Below are positions 53,253-62,812 of a stretch of 64,000 nt of DNA, piece after piece; the first letter of the stretch is position 1, and each line of letters opens with the position of its first letter. The notes beneath the pieces were generated by a model. That model was not told where the DNA came from and did not search any database. It saw only the letters and a list, made by a program, of their open reading frames with translations. Made by a program: the position numbers and the translations under genes. This DNA is from Rhodocyclaceae bacterium (GTDB lineage: Bacteria; Pseudomonadota; Gammaproteobacteria; Burkholderiales; Rhodocyclaceae). The stretch covers positions 113,765 through 177,764 of the forward strand of contig JAHDYG010000005.1 of the NCBI GenBank assembly GCA_023383815.1, in the 5' to 3' direction.

Positions 53253-55730
53253 TCAGCCGAGCGGCGAGGCCACCAGCACCCGATCTGCTCCGGAGCTTGC
53301 GGCCAGGCGCAACATCCCGGCCTGCGGCGCATCGCACACGAGCACCGGATGCCAGCGCGGCAGATCGTCCGGCAAGAGCGGCGCCACCACCGCCGAAGCC
53401 CCGCGCTCGAACGCCTCGCGTACCGCAGCCTCCAGCCCCGCCACCGCCTCCAGTTCGTCGGCCGGCCCATCGATCACCGCCACCGCGCCCGCCTCCACGC
53501 GCTCGAGCCCGCACACCAGCGGCCCCGCCCGCCAGCCCGGACCGGGCCGCTGGATCCACGCCCCGTCGAATGCCTGTTCCAGCGCATCGCGCGACCACAG
53601 GGCCGCTGGCACTTCGCCGCGCGCCCGCTCGGCAAGCGTCGGCACCCGGGCCCCGCGCTCGCCGCGCAACAAGGCCGCCACCGCCTCCGCTGCCATGCCT
53701 GCGCCCACCAGCGCCGCAGCCGCAAACGCGTCCTCGCGCACACGCGCTCCGCCAAGCTCGTAGCGCCCGAGCACCGTCCGCTGAGTGCCCACGCGCAGCA
53801 CCAGCGCAGGGCCCGCCGCGTCCGCCTCGAACCCGACCGCAAAGCCCCCCGCTTCCAGATGCGCGGCCAGCCCCGCAGGCGCGCCCGCTTCGCTCCACAC
53901 CCAACCGACCTGCGTGGCCGCCAGCCGGCTCGTGTGCGCGCGCAACCGCGCCTGTGCCGCGTCGATCACGACCACGCTCGACAGCCACACCACCAGATCC
54001 AGCACCCGCTCCGCGGCCGAGCCGTCGAGCAGCACTTCTTCCAGCACCGAAGTGTCCCCGCCCGCATCGGTGATCACCCCCACCGCGTAGCGCTCGACCA
54101 TGCTCCCTTCCCCGGCCAGCGCCTTCAGCGACTGCTCCACCACCACCGCATCCACGTCCGGAAGACTGAACAGCCGCTCGGCCGCGCGCTGCGCGCCCGG
54201 CTCGGTGAACACGCGCCCGTCGACCGCGGCCTCATTCCCGCAAAGCCGCCCCGTGCAGTGGCCGCTCTGCTCCAGCCGCGCCGACAGGCTCCGCGCCACC
54301 CCCTCACCCCCTTCGCCCGCGACCAGAAAGCGCGGCACCAGCCCCGGGGACCGGGCCGGATGCACCGAACGAACGAGATGCCTGGAAACGTCGCGTGGCT
54401 TGCCCTCGGTCGGCAGCATGTGCAGGTCGATGCCCGGCCCGGAATTGACCTCGATGACCGCGCCGACGCCTTCGCGCCAGGAACGGCTGACGTCGGTCGT
54501 GACGAGATCGATTCCGGCCAGATCGAGCAGGCACGCCTTCGCGACCGCGACCGCCAGTTCCCGGTTGTCCGGATGCACGAGATCGGTGACGTCCACCGTC
54601 GTGCCGCCGATCGACTGGTTCGCTACCCGGCGCAACGCAACATCCTTGCCTTCGCGCGGCACGTCATCCGGGCTCAGCCCCTGAGCTGCAAGGGTTCCGA
54701 GCATCTCGGCATCGAGGTGGAGCGGCCAGAGAAAGACGCCATCACGCCGATCCGTACGATTCGACGCATCGATCAGTTCGCGGATCGTCAGCTGCCCATC
54801 TCCGCACACGCGTGCCGGAATGCGCCCGACTGCCGCGACGAAGCGCCCGCCGATCACGAGCAGCCGGTAGTCGGTACCCTGAACGTAGCGCTCGACGACG
54901 ATCTTGTTCCCGAACTCGGAGGCCGCTTCCCACGCTGCACGGACGGCGTCGTCGCTGCCGAGGTTGACGGTCACCCCCCGGCCCTGCTTGCCCCAGCGCG
55001 GCTTCAAGACCACCGGCCAGCCGATGCGCCGGGCCGCGGCAATCGCGTCCTCGACGCTCTCGACCGCGATCTGCCGCGGCACCGGAAGCCCGCAGGCCGC
55101 GAGCCGGCGGTAGGTACGCTCCTTGTCGCCCGTCAGATCGCTCCCGAGCCGCGTCGTCAGGCTGGTCTTGCCGGGCGAAACCAGCCGTGCGTGCGCGCCA
55201 TCCCCGAAGAACTGGCGTCGAGCCCCGTCATACCACACCGGCACCCCGAGTCGGCGGGCAACGATCCGTCGGTCGTGCAGAAAGACATCGGTCAGCTCGA
55301 ACTTCAGCACCGCCTGCCGCGCCTCGAGGCGCTGGTGGAAGCTGCCGCGGGGTGCCCATCCGGCGATCTCGTCGACGAGCGCGCCGACGCATTCGGCGAG
55401 CGGAGCCACGATGGACTCGCGCACGACCTCCACCACCACTTCCCAGTCGCCCCCGGCAAGCAGGCGGACCGCGCCGCGCGAGACGGGCTGATGGTGGGTC
55501 CGCTGCACGGCCAGCGCCAGCTGCAGGAACAGCGCGCCCATCGTCTCCGGAACGGGATTCGACGCCATCACGGCCGCCCCTTCGGGAAACCGCTCCGGGA
55601 CGAGGGCGAACAAGTCCTCCGGATTCAGCGACGGATGCCGCGGGATCGAGACGATCCACCGCGCCGCGCGAAAGGCCCCGAACACCCCGTGGCCGCTGAA
55701 GTAGTGCGTCGAGTGGACACGAACGGACAT
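53253..55730 (-). CDS. Cyanophycin-synthetase-like ATP-grasp protein 2
   Basis: An 825-residue paralogue. The N-terminal domain is about residues 1-195. The ATP-grasp domain is about 198-445 (GWPVVLKPRWGKQGRGVTVN with Lys near 243; DYRLLVIGGRFVAAVGRIP; VIEVNSGPGIDLHMLP). The Mur-like domain, about 460-800, lacks the GTxGKT P-loop but retains the central block DAVVVEQSLKALAGEGSMVE and GVITDAGGD. I choose ATG 55730 (GGGGG five bases upstream) over GTG 55736. It begins 9 bp after the stop of protein 3. It probably forms amide bonds in a peptide polymer, by analogy with CphA. Confidence 0.88.
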   Translation of the reverse strand: MSVRVHSTHYFSGHGVFGAFRAARWIVSIPRHPSLNPEDLFALVPERFPEGAAVMASNPVPETMGALFLQLALAVQRTHHQPVSRGAVRLLAGGDWEVVVEVVRESIVAPLAECVGALVDEIAGWAPRGSFHQRLEARQAVLKFELTDVFLHDRRIVARRLGVPVWYDGARRQFFGDGAHARLVSPGKTSLTTRLGSDLTGDKERTYRRLAACGLPVPRQIAVESVEDAIAAARRIGWPVVLKPRWGKQGRGVTVNLGSDDAVRAAWEAASEFGNKIVVERYVQGTDYRLLVIGGRFVAAVGRIPARVCGDGQLTIRELIDASNRTDRRDGVFLWPLHLDAEMLGTLAAQGLSPDDVPREGKDVALRRVANQSIGGTTVDVTDLVHPDNRELAVAVAKACLLDLAGIDLVTTDVSRSWREGVGAVIEVNSGPGIDLHMLPTEGKPRDVSRHLVRSVHPARSPGLVPRFLVAGEGGEGVARSLSARLEQSGHCTGRLCGNEAAVDGRVFTEPGAQRAAERLFSLPDVDAVVVEQSLKALAGEGSMVERYAVGVITDAGGDTSVLEEVLLDGSAAERVLDLVVWLSSVVVIDAAQARLRAHTSRLAATQVGWVWSEAGAPAGLAAHLEAGGFAVGFEADAAGPALVLRVGTQRTVLGRYELGGARVREDAFAAAALVGAGMAAEAVAALLRGERGARVPTLAERARGEVPAALWSRDALEQAFDGAWIQRPGPGWRAGPLVCGLERVEAGAVAVIDGPADELEAVAGLEAAVREAFERGASAVVAPLLPDDLPRWHPVLVCDAPQAGMLRLAASSGADRVLVASPLG
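53316..54406 (-). repeat. 1,091-bp direct repeat, copy 2
   Basis: Second copy of the repeat at 50831-51921, within synthetase-like gene 2. The flanking halves of the two genes are clearly diverged, so only this segment has been made identical. Confidence 0.9.
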
Positions 55731-55739
55731 GAACACCCC

Positions 55740-58172
55740 CTACCCAACCTGCCCGGCCGTCGCAGCGCCGAGCAGGGCCACCGCGCGCGCCGGTTCATCA
55801 CACACGAGCACCGGGCGCCAGCGTGGAAGATCATCGGGCACCAGCGGCGCCACCACCGCCGAAGCCCCTCGCTCGAAGGCCTGTCGCACCGCAAGCTCCA
55901 GCCCCGCCACTGCCTCCGGATCGTTCGCCTGCCCTTCGATCACCGCCACCGAGCCCGCCTCGACGCGGTCGAGCCCGCGCACCAGCGGCCCCGCACGCCA
56001 GCCCGGACCGGGCCGGTGGATCCACGCTCCGTCGAAGGCCTGCTCCAGTTCATCGCACGGCCACAAGGCCGACGGCACATCGCCGTGCCCCCGTTCGTCC
56101 CCGCGCAGCAAGCCCGCGAGAGCCTCCGGGTCCAGCCCTGCGCCAATCAGCGCCGCCGCCGCATAGGCCTCTTCACGGCTTGGCTCCTCGCGCGAACCGG
56201 GGCGCTGGAACGCGATCCGTTCCTCACCGAGCCTCAGCACCAGGGTCCTGCGCCCCGCCTCATGCTCGCGCACGAGCGCAAAACCGCCTGCCGCGAGATG
56301 TTCCGCGAGCCCTTCTGGCTCCCCGCGCTCCCAGCACACCCAACCCACCTGCGTCGCCGGCAGCCCGGACACCCGCGCACGCAAGCGCGCATCGGCCGCA
56401 TCGACAACGACGACGCTCGACAGCCACACCGCCAGATCCAGCACCCGCTCGCCGGCGGCGGGATCCTGCAGCACCGCCTCGAGCGCATGCGCATCGCCCG
56501 CATCCGTGAGCACGCCCACCGCGTAGCGCTCGACCAGGCTGCCCTCCTCGGCGAGCCCCGCCAGCGACTGCTCCACGATGACCGTGTCGACATCCGGGCG
56601 CGTGAACACCGCCTCTGCGGCGTCGTCCGCGCTGTCGAACGCAGTTGCATCCCCGGCCACCGTAACGACCTTCTTCGCCAGCACGCCAGTGCGGCGGTCG
56701 AGGCCGGTGAGCGCCTCCAGCAGACGCTCGATGATCGCCTTCTTTCCGTAGCGCCCGGTCACCAGGAATCGCGGTACCAGCCCCGGCGAACGCGCCGGAT
56801 GCACGGCACGGATCAGATGCCACGACACGTCACGTGGCTTGCCCTCCGTTGGCAGCATGTGCAGGTCGAAGGCCGGACCGCCATTCACCTCGACGATCGC
56901 GCCGAAGCCTTCACGCCAGGAGCGGCCGATATCGGTCGTCACGAAGTCGATCCCGGCGATGTCGAGCATGCACACATACGCCGCCGCGGCAGCCAGTTCG
57001 CGGTTGTCGGGGTGCACGAGATCGGTGACGTCGACCGTCGTACCGCCGATGAACTGGTTCGCCGTACCGCGCAGGACCACGGTCTCGCCGGCAGGGGGCA
57101 CAGTGTCGAGGTCGAGGCCGCGACTCTCGAGCGTGAGCCGCAGTTCGGCATCGATCCGGATCGGATTGAGCACGACGCCATCACGCCGCTCAGTGCGGTT
57201 GGCCGCATCGATGAGCTGGTGCAGGCTCCGGACTCCGTCTCCACGAACACTGGGCGGGAGCGTCTTGACGGCCGCGACGAAGCGGCCGTCGATCGAGAGC
57301 AGCCGGTAGCTGTCGCCGGGAATGAATCGCTCGACGATGATCTCCCGACCGAACGTGCGTGCCGCGGCAAACGCACGCCGCACAGCCTCTTCGTCGGCCA
57401 GATTGACGGCGACACCTTGCCCTTGCTTGCCCCAGCGCGGCTTCACGACGACCGGCCAGCCCATTGCGTGCGCAGCGCGCACGGCGGCGTCTTCATCCAC
57501 AGCGAGTTGCTGGCGTGCCGCGGGGAGCCCGCAGGCGGCAAGCCGCTGGGCAGCACGCGCCTTGTCGTTCTCGAGTTGCGTGCTCAGCACCGGCGTGCGG
57601 TCGGTATGTCCGCCCGAGGTCAGGCGTGCCTCGCAGCCGTCGCCAAAGTACATGAAGCGCCGCGCACCTTCGTGCCAGGCCGGCACGCCGAGACGGCGCG
57701 CGACCTTCTGGCGGTCGTACAGATAGGTGTGGGTCAGTCCGAAGCGCAGACGCGCCCGATTGCGTTCATGAACATTCGCGAAAGTCCCTGGTGCACTGCC
57801 GCCCGCGGCCTCGGCCAGCAATGCCAGCACGCATTCGCGCAAGGGCCGGGCAATGCGTGGCTTGGCAAACTCGATGATGAGTTCGCAGCGCCCGCCGTCG
57901 AGCGCACCGAGTTTGCCCTTGCGGACCGGGTGATGATGCGCACGCTGCAGCGCGAGCGCGTACTTGAGCGCCAGCACCGCCATGCATGACGAGGGCGAGC
58001 TGCCGATCCCGGGTGCGACGCCCGTCACCGATTCGAACAAGGCGCGCAGCCGGGCATCGAGCCCCTGTGGATCGGGCAGGGGTGCCAGCGCACCTTCGAG
58101 CACCCAGCGCACGGCGCCAAAATGGCCGGCCACGTGCGGGCCGCGAAACAACTGGACGGCAACGACTTTCAC
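55740..58172 (-). CDS. Cyanophycin-synthetase-like ATP-grasp protein 3
   Basis: An 810-residue paralogue, first of the three in transcription order. It starts at ATG 58172, overlapping the kinase stop by 4 bp. ATP-grasp motifs: GWPVVVKPRWGKQGQGVAVN, SYRLLSIDGRFVAAVKTLPP, GTTVDVTD, IVEVNGGPAFDLHMLP. At the Mur junction it reads VTGRYGKKAIIERLL, a remnant of the P-loop with GKK in place of GKT, closer to functional than in proteins 1 and 2. The C-terminal half is diverged from the repeat copies, so it has escaped conversion. Confidence 0.88.
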   Translation of the reverse strand: MKVVAVQLFRGPHVAGHFGAVRWVLEGALAPLPDPQGLDARLRALFESVTGVAPGIGSSPSSCMAVLALKYALALQRAHHHPVRKGKLGALDGGRCELIIEFAKPRIARPLRECVLALLAEAAGGSAPGTFANVHERNRARLRFGLTHTYLYDRQKVARRLGVPAWHEGARRFMYFGDGCEARLTSGGHTDRTPVLSTQLENDKARAAQRLAACGLPAARQQLAVDEDAAVRAAHAMGWPVVVKPRWGKQGQGVAVNLADEEAVRRAFAAARTFGREIIVERFIPGDSYRLLSIDGRFVAAVKTLPPSVRGDGVRSLHQLIDAANRTERRDGVVLNPIRIDAELRLTLESRGLDLDTVPPAGETVVLRGTANQFIGGTTVDVTDLVHPDNRELAAAAAYVCMLDIAGIDFVTTDIGRSWREGFGAIVEVNGGPAFDLHMLPTEGKPRDVSWHLIRAVHPARSPGLVPRFLVTGRYGKKAIIERLLEALTGLDRRTGVLAKKVVTVAGDATAFDSADDAAEAVFTRPDVDTVIVEQSLAGLAEEGSLVERYAVGVLTDAGDAHALEAVLQDPAAGERVLDLAVWLSSVVVVDAADARLRARVSGLPATQVGWVCWERGEPEGLAEHLAAGGFALVREHEAGRRTLVLRLGEERIAFQRPGSREEPSREEAYAAAALIGAGLDPEALAGLLRGDERGHGDVPSALWPCDELEQAFDGAWIHRPGPGWRAGPLVRGLDRVEAGSVAVIEGQANDPEAVAGLELAVRQAFERGASAVVAPLVPDDLPRWRPVLVCDEPARAVALLGAATAGQVG

Positions 58173-59584
58173 GCCTCCTCCCGGCCGGACGGTGCCGGCT
58201 CCACAGCAAGTTTTTCCCAGAACGGATTCAGGCCGCGCAAGGCGGGATCCCCGGGCTCCTTGTGCAGCAGGCGCGACAGCCGCGCCCGGGCATCCTCATG
58301 CCCGCGATCCGCAGCACACCGGATCCACGCGAGCGCCTCCGCGAAGCGCCCCGGCTGACGTTCCAGCGCCCGCCCGTGCTCGTACTGCGCCCGTGCGTTG
58401 CCAAGCTCCGCCGCCCGCGCGAGCCAGCGGTCGGCCTCGTCGGCTTCGCCGGCCGCACGCAACAGTCGTGACAGGCGGTGGCACGCGCCGGCATGCCCGG
58501 AGTGTGCCGCACGCGTCATCCATTCGCGCGCACGCCCGGCGTCGCGGGGGCCGGCCTCGCCGCGCTCGAAGAGCCGCCCGAGCCGCCAGGCGGCCCCCGC
58601 ATGGCCCGCAGCAGCGGCGGCTTCGAGCCAGTGCCGCCCCTCTTCGATGCGCCCATCCTTGAGCAGGCGCTGCCCGAGTTCATTCGCGGCCCAGGGGATG
58701 TCCGCACGCGCCGCCTGTTCGAGAAAATCGCACTGGCGGCCAACGTTGCGCGGATCGAGCACGCCCCCCGGATCCGTCGGCGCCTCTTGGTGCGCGCGGA
58801 CGAGGAGCGCATCCAGCTCGTAGCCCACCGGACGCCGCTCCGGCTCCTTCGCGATCCACGCCCGTGCCAGAGCCCCCCAGGGTTCGGGCAGCGCGGGCAC
58901 TGCAGGCCGCTCCAGGCAATGGGCGACCACCCGATAGTCGCGCTCGCGGATCGTGTCGAACTGGTAGGGGCGCTGCCCGCTCAGCGCTTCGACGATGAGC
59001 CAGCCCAGCGAGTAGAAGTCGGTGGCCAGGCCGTGACGTCCGTGATAGCACTCTGGCGCGACATAGTCCTGCTTGGCACGGATCGATTCGGCACGGCCGT
59101 CTCCAACCGGTTCGGCCACGCCCCAGTCGAGCAGCGTGCATCGAGCCCCGTCGACAAGGATGTTGGAGGTCTTGATGTCCTTGTGCAGCCAGCCGCGCCC
59201 ATGCGCGCAGGCGAGCACCTGCAGCAGTTGCGCGAGCAGCCCACTCAGGGCTGGCAGCTCGAGCGGGCCCTGCGTGCGCAACCACTTGTCGAGCCGCTGC
59301 CCGGGCGCGAGCGCGGTGACGATGCACAGGCGGCCGGCCTCGTCGCGTCCGTGATCGACGAGCGCCGGGGTGCCGGGGCAGCCCTCGATGCCCTGCAACG
59401 CGGCGACTTCGCGCTCGAAGGTGTTGGCGTACCAGAGGTTGTCGAAGACCTTGATGGCGCATTCGCCCGGGTACAAGGCCGGATTGCGGCTGCGAAAGGC
59501 CTGCGCATAGCCACCGCCGCCGAGGCGGCTCCCGGCTTCGACGGGCCAGTGCCCAAGCGCGCGGATCGCGCCCGGCTCAGGCAT
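58169..59584 (-). CDS. Ser/Thr protein kinase with Sel1-like repeats
   Basis: A 471-residue protein. An N-terminal eukaryotic-type kinase domain (about 10-270) has a Gly loop (LGGGGYAQAF), Lys45 (CAIKVF), catalytic HKDIKTSN (Asp136, Asn141), metal-binding Asp153 in DWG (instead of DFG) and APE (YVAPECY). All catalytic residues are present, so it should be active. Residues about 290-450 are Sel1/TPR-type repeats (GHAGAAWRLGRLFERGEAG; NARAQYEHGRALE), likely for protein binding. It has no membrane segment. It starts 8 bp inside the end of the toroid gene and overlaps protein 3 by 4 bp. Confidence 0.9.
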   Translation of the reverse strand: MPEPGAIRALGHWPVEAGSRLGGGGYAQAFRSRNPALYPGECAIKVFDNLWYANTFEREVAALQGIEGCPGTPALVDHGRDEAGRLCIVTALAPGQRLDKWLRTQGPLELPALSGLLAQLLQVLACAHGRGWLHKDIKTSNILVDGARCTLLDWGVAEPVGDGRAESIRAKQDYVAPECYHGRHGLATDFYSLGWLIVEALSGQRPYQFDTIRERDYRVVAHCLERPAVPALPEPWGALARAWIAKEPERRPVGYELDALLVRAHQEAPTDPGGVLDPRNVGRQCDFLEQAARADIPWAANELGQRLLKDGRIEEGRHWLEAAAAAGHAGAAWRLGRLFERGEAGPRDAGRAREWMTRAAHSGHAGACHRLSRLLRAAGEADEADRWLARAAELGNARAQYEHGRALERQPGRFAEALAWIRCAADRGHEDARARLSRLLHKEPGDPALRGLNPFWEKLAVEPAPSGREEA

Positions 59585-61439
59585 CGGCCAGCGCCCCGCC
59601 CGCCTCCGCCCGCTGCGCCGCCAGGCGCGCTTCGGCCTCGTCCCAGTAGGGCAGGAGCTTGGCGTAGAACGAGGCGACGTGCTGGATGGTGTCGATGCGG
59701 AACCACTGGCGCGTGTACTTGAAGCGGATGCCGCCGAGCGCAAGCGCTGGGTTCGGCGCGAAGTAGATCGCATCACGGGTGTTGACGAGGTGCATCACGG
59801 CCCACGCGGCGAGCCGCAAGGCCGGCCACAGTTCCCGCATGCGGGCCTCGTCGCCCATCTTGGCCGCCAGCGCATAGGCACCGAGCAGCCCTTCGCAGCG
59901 CGCGCCGTCGGCGTAGGGGTAATCGCCGAACTTGTAGTAGAAGCCGCCCGCGTAGTCGGGCCAGGGTGCGTCCGTCACCTTGTACAGGTGGTCGACCATC
60001 TTCTTCGCGTCTTCGAAGACGAAGCCCGAATAGAGCGGATCGCGCATCGACGGAAAATCCCACAGCTCCATGATGCCCATCATCAGCCACGAGTCCGAGG
60101 GCACTTCGGTGTACTGATCGGCACGCGTGTGCGGGCGCTCCACCAGCAGGAAGGCCAGCGCCTTGCGCAGCTTCTCGAAGTACGGCTCGCGCGCCGCGGC
60201 GTCGACGAGATGCAGGTACTTCGCAAGCCCGCACACCGCCTCGCCCGGGTAGTAGAAGGAGAAATACTCGCGGTTGCCTTCGGCATCGATCTCGCGGTCG
60301 AGATAGATGTTGTAGTAGATGAACTCGCCGCTTGCGGTGACCTGGTGGATGAGGTGCCAGGCAAGCCGGTCGGCCCACACCTGGTACTGCGTGTCCCCGC
60401 TCAGCAACTGGTAGTCGGCAAGCAGATAGAGCGCGATGCCCGCGCCGCCGAGCTTGGATTTCTTCTCGCTGTATACGTAGGCACCCTCGCGCCCTTCGTA
60501 CTCCTGGATGCGGAAACTCGTCGCGATGAGGTACTCGATCGCACGGCGGATGTTCTCCAGCGTGTCGCCGCGCGGGTTCCACTTCTCGCGGTAGATGCAG
60601 GTCAGCCCGCCGCCGCCGTGGCGCAGGATGTTGTAGTAGGGGTTGCGCACCGGATCGCGCTTCGGGTGCTCGTGGTCGAGCCGCGAGTCACGCGCGGCGT
60701 CGTAGTAGTAGAGGAAGCGGCCGTCGGCTTCCTGGGTGCGGCGGATGTGATCGACGGCCAGTTCCACCGCATGCTCGATCTTGTCGCGTGTGAGCGGCCC
60801 GACGAGCGGATAGCCGCGGTACAGCCTCAGCCAGCCCTGTGGCGAGGACAGGTAGCTCTCCGAGCGGAAGCGCTCGAACACCGACTGGCGCAGGTAGTCT
60901 TCGCCATGGGTCTTGACGAGCACCGCACGCAACTGCGCCATCGTCATCACCGAGCGCACGTAGCCATCGCCCGGCAGGAAGAGGTTGCGCTTGCCATCCG
61001 GCCCCTTGTAGACGAGCCCGTCCACACCGATCTCAAAATGCAGCGCCCCCTTGCGCGTCATGCCGATCGCATAGAAATCGACCGGCGAGGCCGGCTCGGT
61101 GATGAAATCCATCTGCAGCCGCCAGTCCGCAGCGGCCACCTCAATACGGCGCGGGTGCGCCAGCAGGCGCTCGAACACGCGCTCGAAGGCCTCGTCGCGA
61201 CGGCTCACGACGATCCGCCGCTGGCCGGGCGCATAGAGCACGAAGACGACGCTGAGGAAGCGCTGCGCAAACCCGGTGCGCGCGAAGGCCGCGGCAATCG
61301 CTGCGGAGTCGACGATCGCTTCGGCACCGGATCGGATCGCTTCGGTGAGCCTCCGCAGCAGTTCATCCTCGTTCGTACCCGGCTCGAACTGAGGCAGGTG
61401 GGCTTCCGGTCGATGAAAGGGGGCGAGATCAGGAGTCAT
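59577..61439 (-). CDS. Two-domain protein with alpha/alpha toroid C-terminus, unknown function
   Basis: A 620-residue protein. Residues about 1-190 form an alpha/beta domain I do not recognise (LQMDFITEPASPVDFYAIGM; LHFEIGVDGLVYKGPDGKRNLFLPGDGY). Residues about 220-600 are paired helices with aromatic-rich loops (AVELAVDHIRRTQEADGRFLYYYD; HGGGGLTCIY; YYPGEAVCGLAKYL; SDSWLMMGIMEL), typical of an alpha/alpha barrel as in six-hairpin glycosidases or epimerases. There is no signal peptide. ATG 61439 overlaps the SET gene by 11 bp, so co-translation is likely. Related proteins might serve in polymer tailoring, but I cannot assign a reaction. Confidence 0.78.
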   Translation of the reverse strand: MTPDLAPFHRPEAHLPQFEPGTNEDELLRRLTEAIRSGAEAIVDSAAIAAAFARTGFAQRFLSVVFVLYAPGQRRIVVSRRDEAFERVFERLLAHPRRIEVAAADWRLQMDFITEPASPVDFYAIGMTRKGALHFEIGVDGLVYKGPDGKRNLFLPGDGYVRSVMTMAQLRAVLVKTHGEDYLRQSVFERFRSESYLSSPQGWLRLYRGYPLVGPLTRDKIEHAVELAVDHIRRTQEADGRFLYYYDAARDSRLDHEHPKRDPVRNPYYNILRHGGGGLTCIYREKWNPRGDTLENIRRAIEYLIATSFRIQEYEGREGAYVYSEKKSKLGGAGIALYLLADYQLLSGDTQYQVWADRLAWHLIHQVTASGEFIYYNIYLDREIDAEGNREYFSFYYPGEAVCGLAKYLHLVDAAAREPYFEKLRKALAFLLVERPHTRADQYTEVPSDSWLMMGIMELWDFPSMRDPLYSGFVFEDAKKMVDHLYKVTDAPWPDYAGGFYYKFGDYPYADGARCEGLLGAYALAAKMGDEARMRELWPALRLAAWAVMHLVNTRDAIYFAPNPALALGGIRFKYTRQWFRIDTIQHVASFYAKLLPYWDEAEARLAAQRAEAGGALADA

Positions 61440-62691
61440 GGTTCTCACGGCCGGACGAGCCGGCCTCTGCAAAGTGGAGGAGGTTGCGCAAGACGGATTT
61501 TTCGCCGTAGCGTGCCAGGACTGCCGCGCGCACACGCGATGGGAGTGAACGGTCCAACAGGAGTTGCGCATCCTCTTCGAGCGTACCCGGGAATTCACGG
61601 AGCCGGAGCCGGCACGCTTCTGCGAGCCGGCGGAGCACGGCACCTTCGTCAGCCCAACCGGTCGCACGCGGATCGGGACGGCCGTTGCGCAGCGGCACGC
61701 TTTCCGCACGCCCGCACTCGGCAAGCCGCAGCCAGGTCAGAAGTTCGCGCGTGCTGCGCGCGTCCGGATCGCCTGCGACCTGAAACACCCGCACACCGTG
61801 ATCGGCTGCGCCCAGATCCGCCGCAAGGCCGGCGCACGGATGGTCGGCAGGAAGATCCGGCAGGCGCAGCTCGGCGACTTCGTTCGGATTGTCCGCCACG
61901 CAGAAGCCGAAGGTCGCCAGCATGCGCGCATTCGACTTGCTCCAGTAGCGGTGCGTGAGCGGCTCACCGGCCTCGATGTCACGCATCGCCGTCATCACGA
62001 AGCCAAGCGATGACTCCTTGATCCACTCGACGTTCGGCTGAATCGAATGATCGAGCAGATCGGCCACCGGCAGCATGGCGTAGGTGTCCTCCCCATCGAC
62101 CCGGATCGTGAAGGCGCGGGTCCATGCAAGGCAGGCGGCCCGCAAATAGTCTTCGAGGCTCAATGGCCACACCGGCGCAACCGCCGCGACCAACCGGGCA
62201 TGCTCCTGCGCGATGCGGACTCGGCGGCGGCGCAGCATCGGCAGGACGAACGAACCCTGCAGGTGCACCAGATCGGCTTCGGGCCAGCAGTACGGGTGGT
62301 CTGCCATGGATGCGGGCAGGATGCCGAGCAGCGGGTGTTCCTCCCCGGCCGTCCGCGCCAGATCGAGCAGCGCTACCGCAAGAAATCCGTATGCTGAAAG
62401 CCTGACTCCGCGCTCGCGAAGCAGGCGCCCGGTTTCGCTGGCACGTGCGTCGCGTTCCCGGATCATGGCTGCCAGCGGCAGATGCAGCACCAGCTGCCCG
62501 GCACGGATCGGTTCGGTCGCGCACAGAACGCGCCCCTCGGGTCCGGTCGTCAGCGCCATCGGCGCAAGGGTCGCGCCGCGCATCCGTACCCAGGACTGCA
62601 GGCGTTCAAAGCGCTGCGGGTCGGGCTCGGGTGCCGGCTGCAGGCACGCCGATCCATCCCTCTGCATTCGAACGTCTGCGCTGTCGGTCAT
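61429..62691 (-). CDS. SET-domain protein methyltransferase (Rubisco-LSMT/SETD3-like)
   Basis: A 420-residue protein. The SET core opens with [23 protein letters not shown], continues with [16 protein letters not shown] (the usual NHS...N as DHS...N) and ends [23 protein letters not shown] helical C-terminal substrate-binding domain follows. This is the LSMT/SETD3 arrangement, which methylates Lys or His on non-histone proteins. I place the start at ATG 62691, preceded by AGGAG; GTG 62745 is possible. It is the first gene of the operon and lies 58 bp after the terminator of the acidic-repeat gene. Confidence 0.85.
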   Translation of the reverse strand: MTDSADVRMQRDGSACLQPAPEPDPQRFERLQSWVRMRGATLAPMALTTGPEGRVLCATEPIRAGQLVLHLPLAAMIRERDARASETGRLLRERGVRLSAYGFLAVALLDLARTAGEEHPLLGILPASMADHPYCWPEADLVHLQGSFVLPMLRRRRVRIAQEHARLVAAVAPVWPLSLEDYLRAACLAWTRAFTIRVDGEDTYAMLPVADLLDHSIQPNVEWIKESSLGFVMTAMRDIEAGEPLTHRYWSKSNARMLATFGFCVADNPNEVAELRLPDLPADHPCAGLAADLGAADHGVRVFQVAGDPDARSTRELLTWLRLAECGRAESVPLRNGRPDPRATGWADEGAVLRRLAEACRLRLREFPGTLEEDAQLLLDRSLPSRVRAAVLARYGEKSVLRNLLHFAEAGSSGRENHDS

Positions 62692-62748
62692 CGGCCACGC
62701 ACTCCTGCTACGGATTCCCGGTATCCGTCTCCGGTCCGGTGCCACCCC

Positions 62749-62783
62749 GAAAAAGAAGGGGCACCCTCTTTCGAAAGTGCCCC
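62749..62783 (-). terminator. Rho-independent terminator of the acidic-repeat gene
   Basis: On the minus strand a GGGGCAC-N12-GTGCCCC stem-loop is followed by TTCTTTTTC. It lies 30 bp after the stop of the Asp/Ser-repeat gene and before the SET gene. Confidence 0.8.
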
Positions 62784-62812
62784 TCCGATCTTACCCGACT
62801 ATCGGGGAGAGG

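Noticed and set aside
50783..53470. N-terminal extension of synthetase-like protein 1 (start at 53470)
   Set aside because: The extra residues are an out-of-phase reading of gene 2, including the repeat. GTG 53242 restores alignment with the sister proteins.
50831..54406. Mobile element explanation for the 1,091-bp repeat
   Set aside because: No transposase, terminal inverted repeats or target-site duplication. The repeat is coding sequence of paralogous genes, so conversion or duplication is simpler.
53349..57989. 1,546-codon open frame on the plus strand
   Set aside because: It lies wholly antisense to the CphA-like genes, has His/Arg/Pro-rich shadow composition and no domain signatures. 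It is open only because of the GC-rich codon bias of the real genes.
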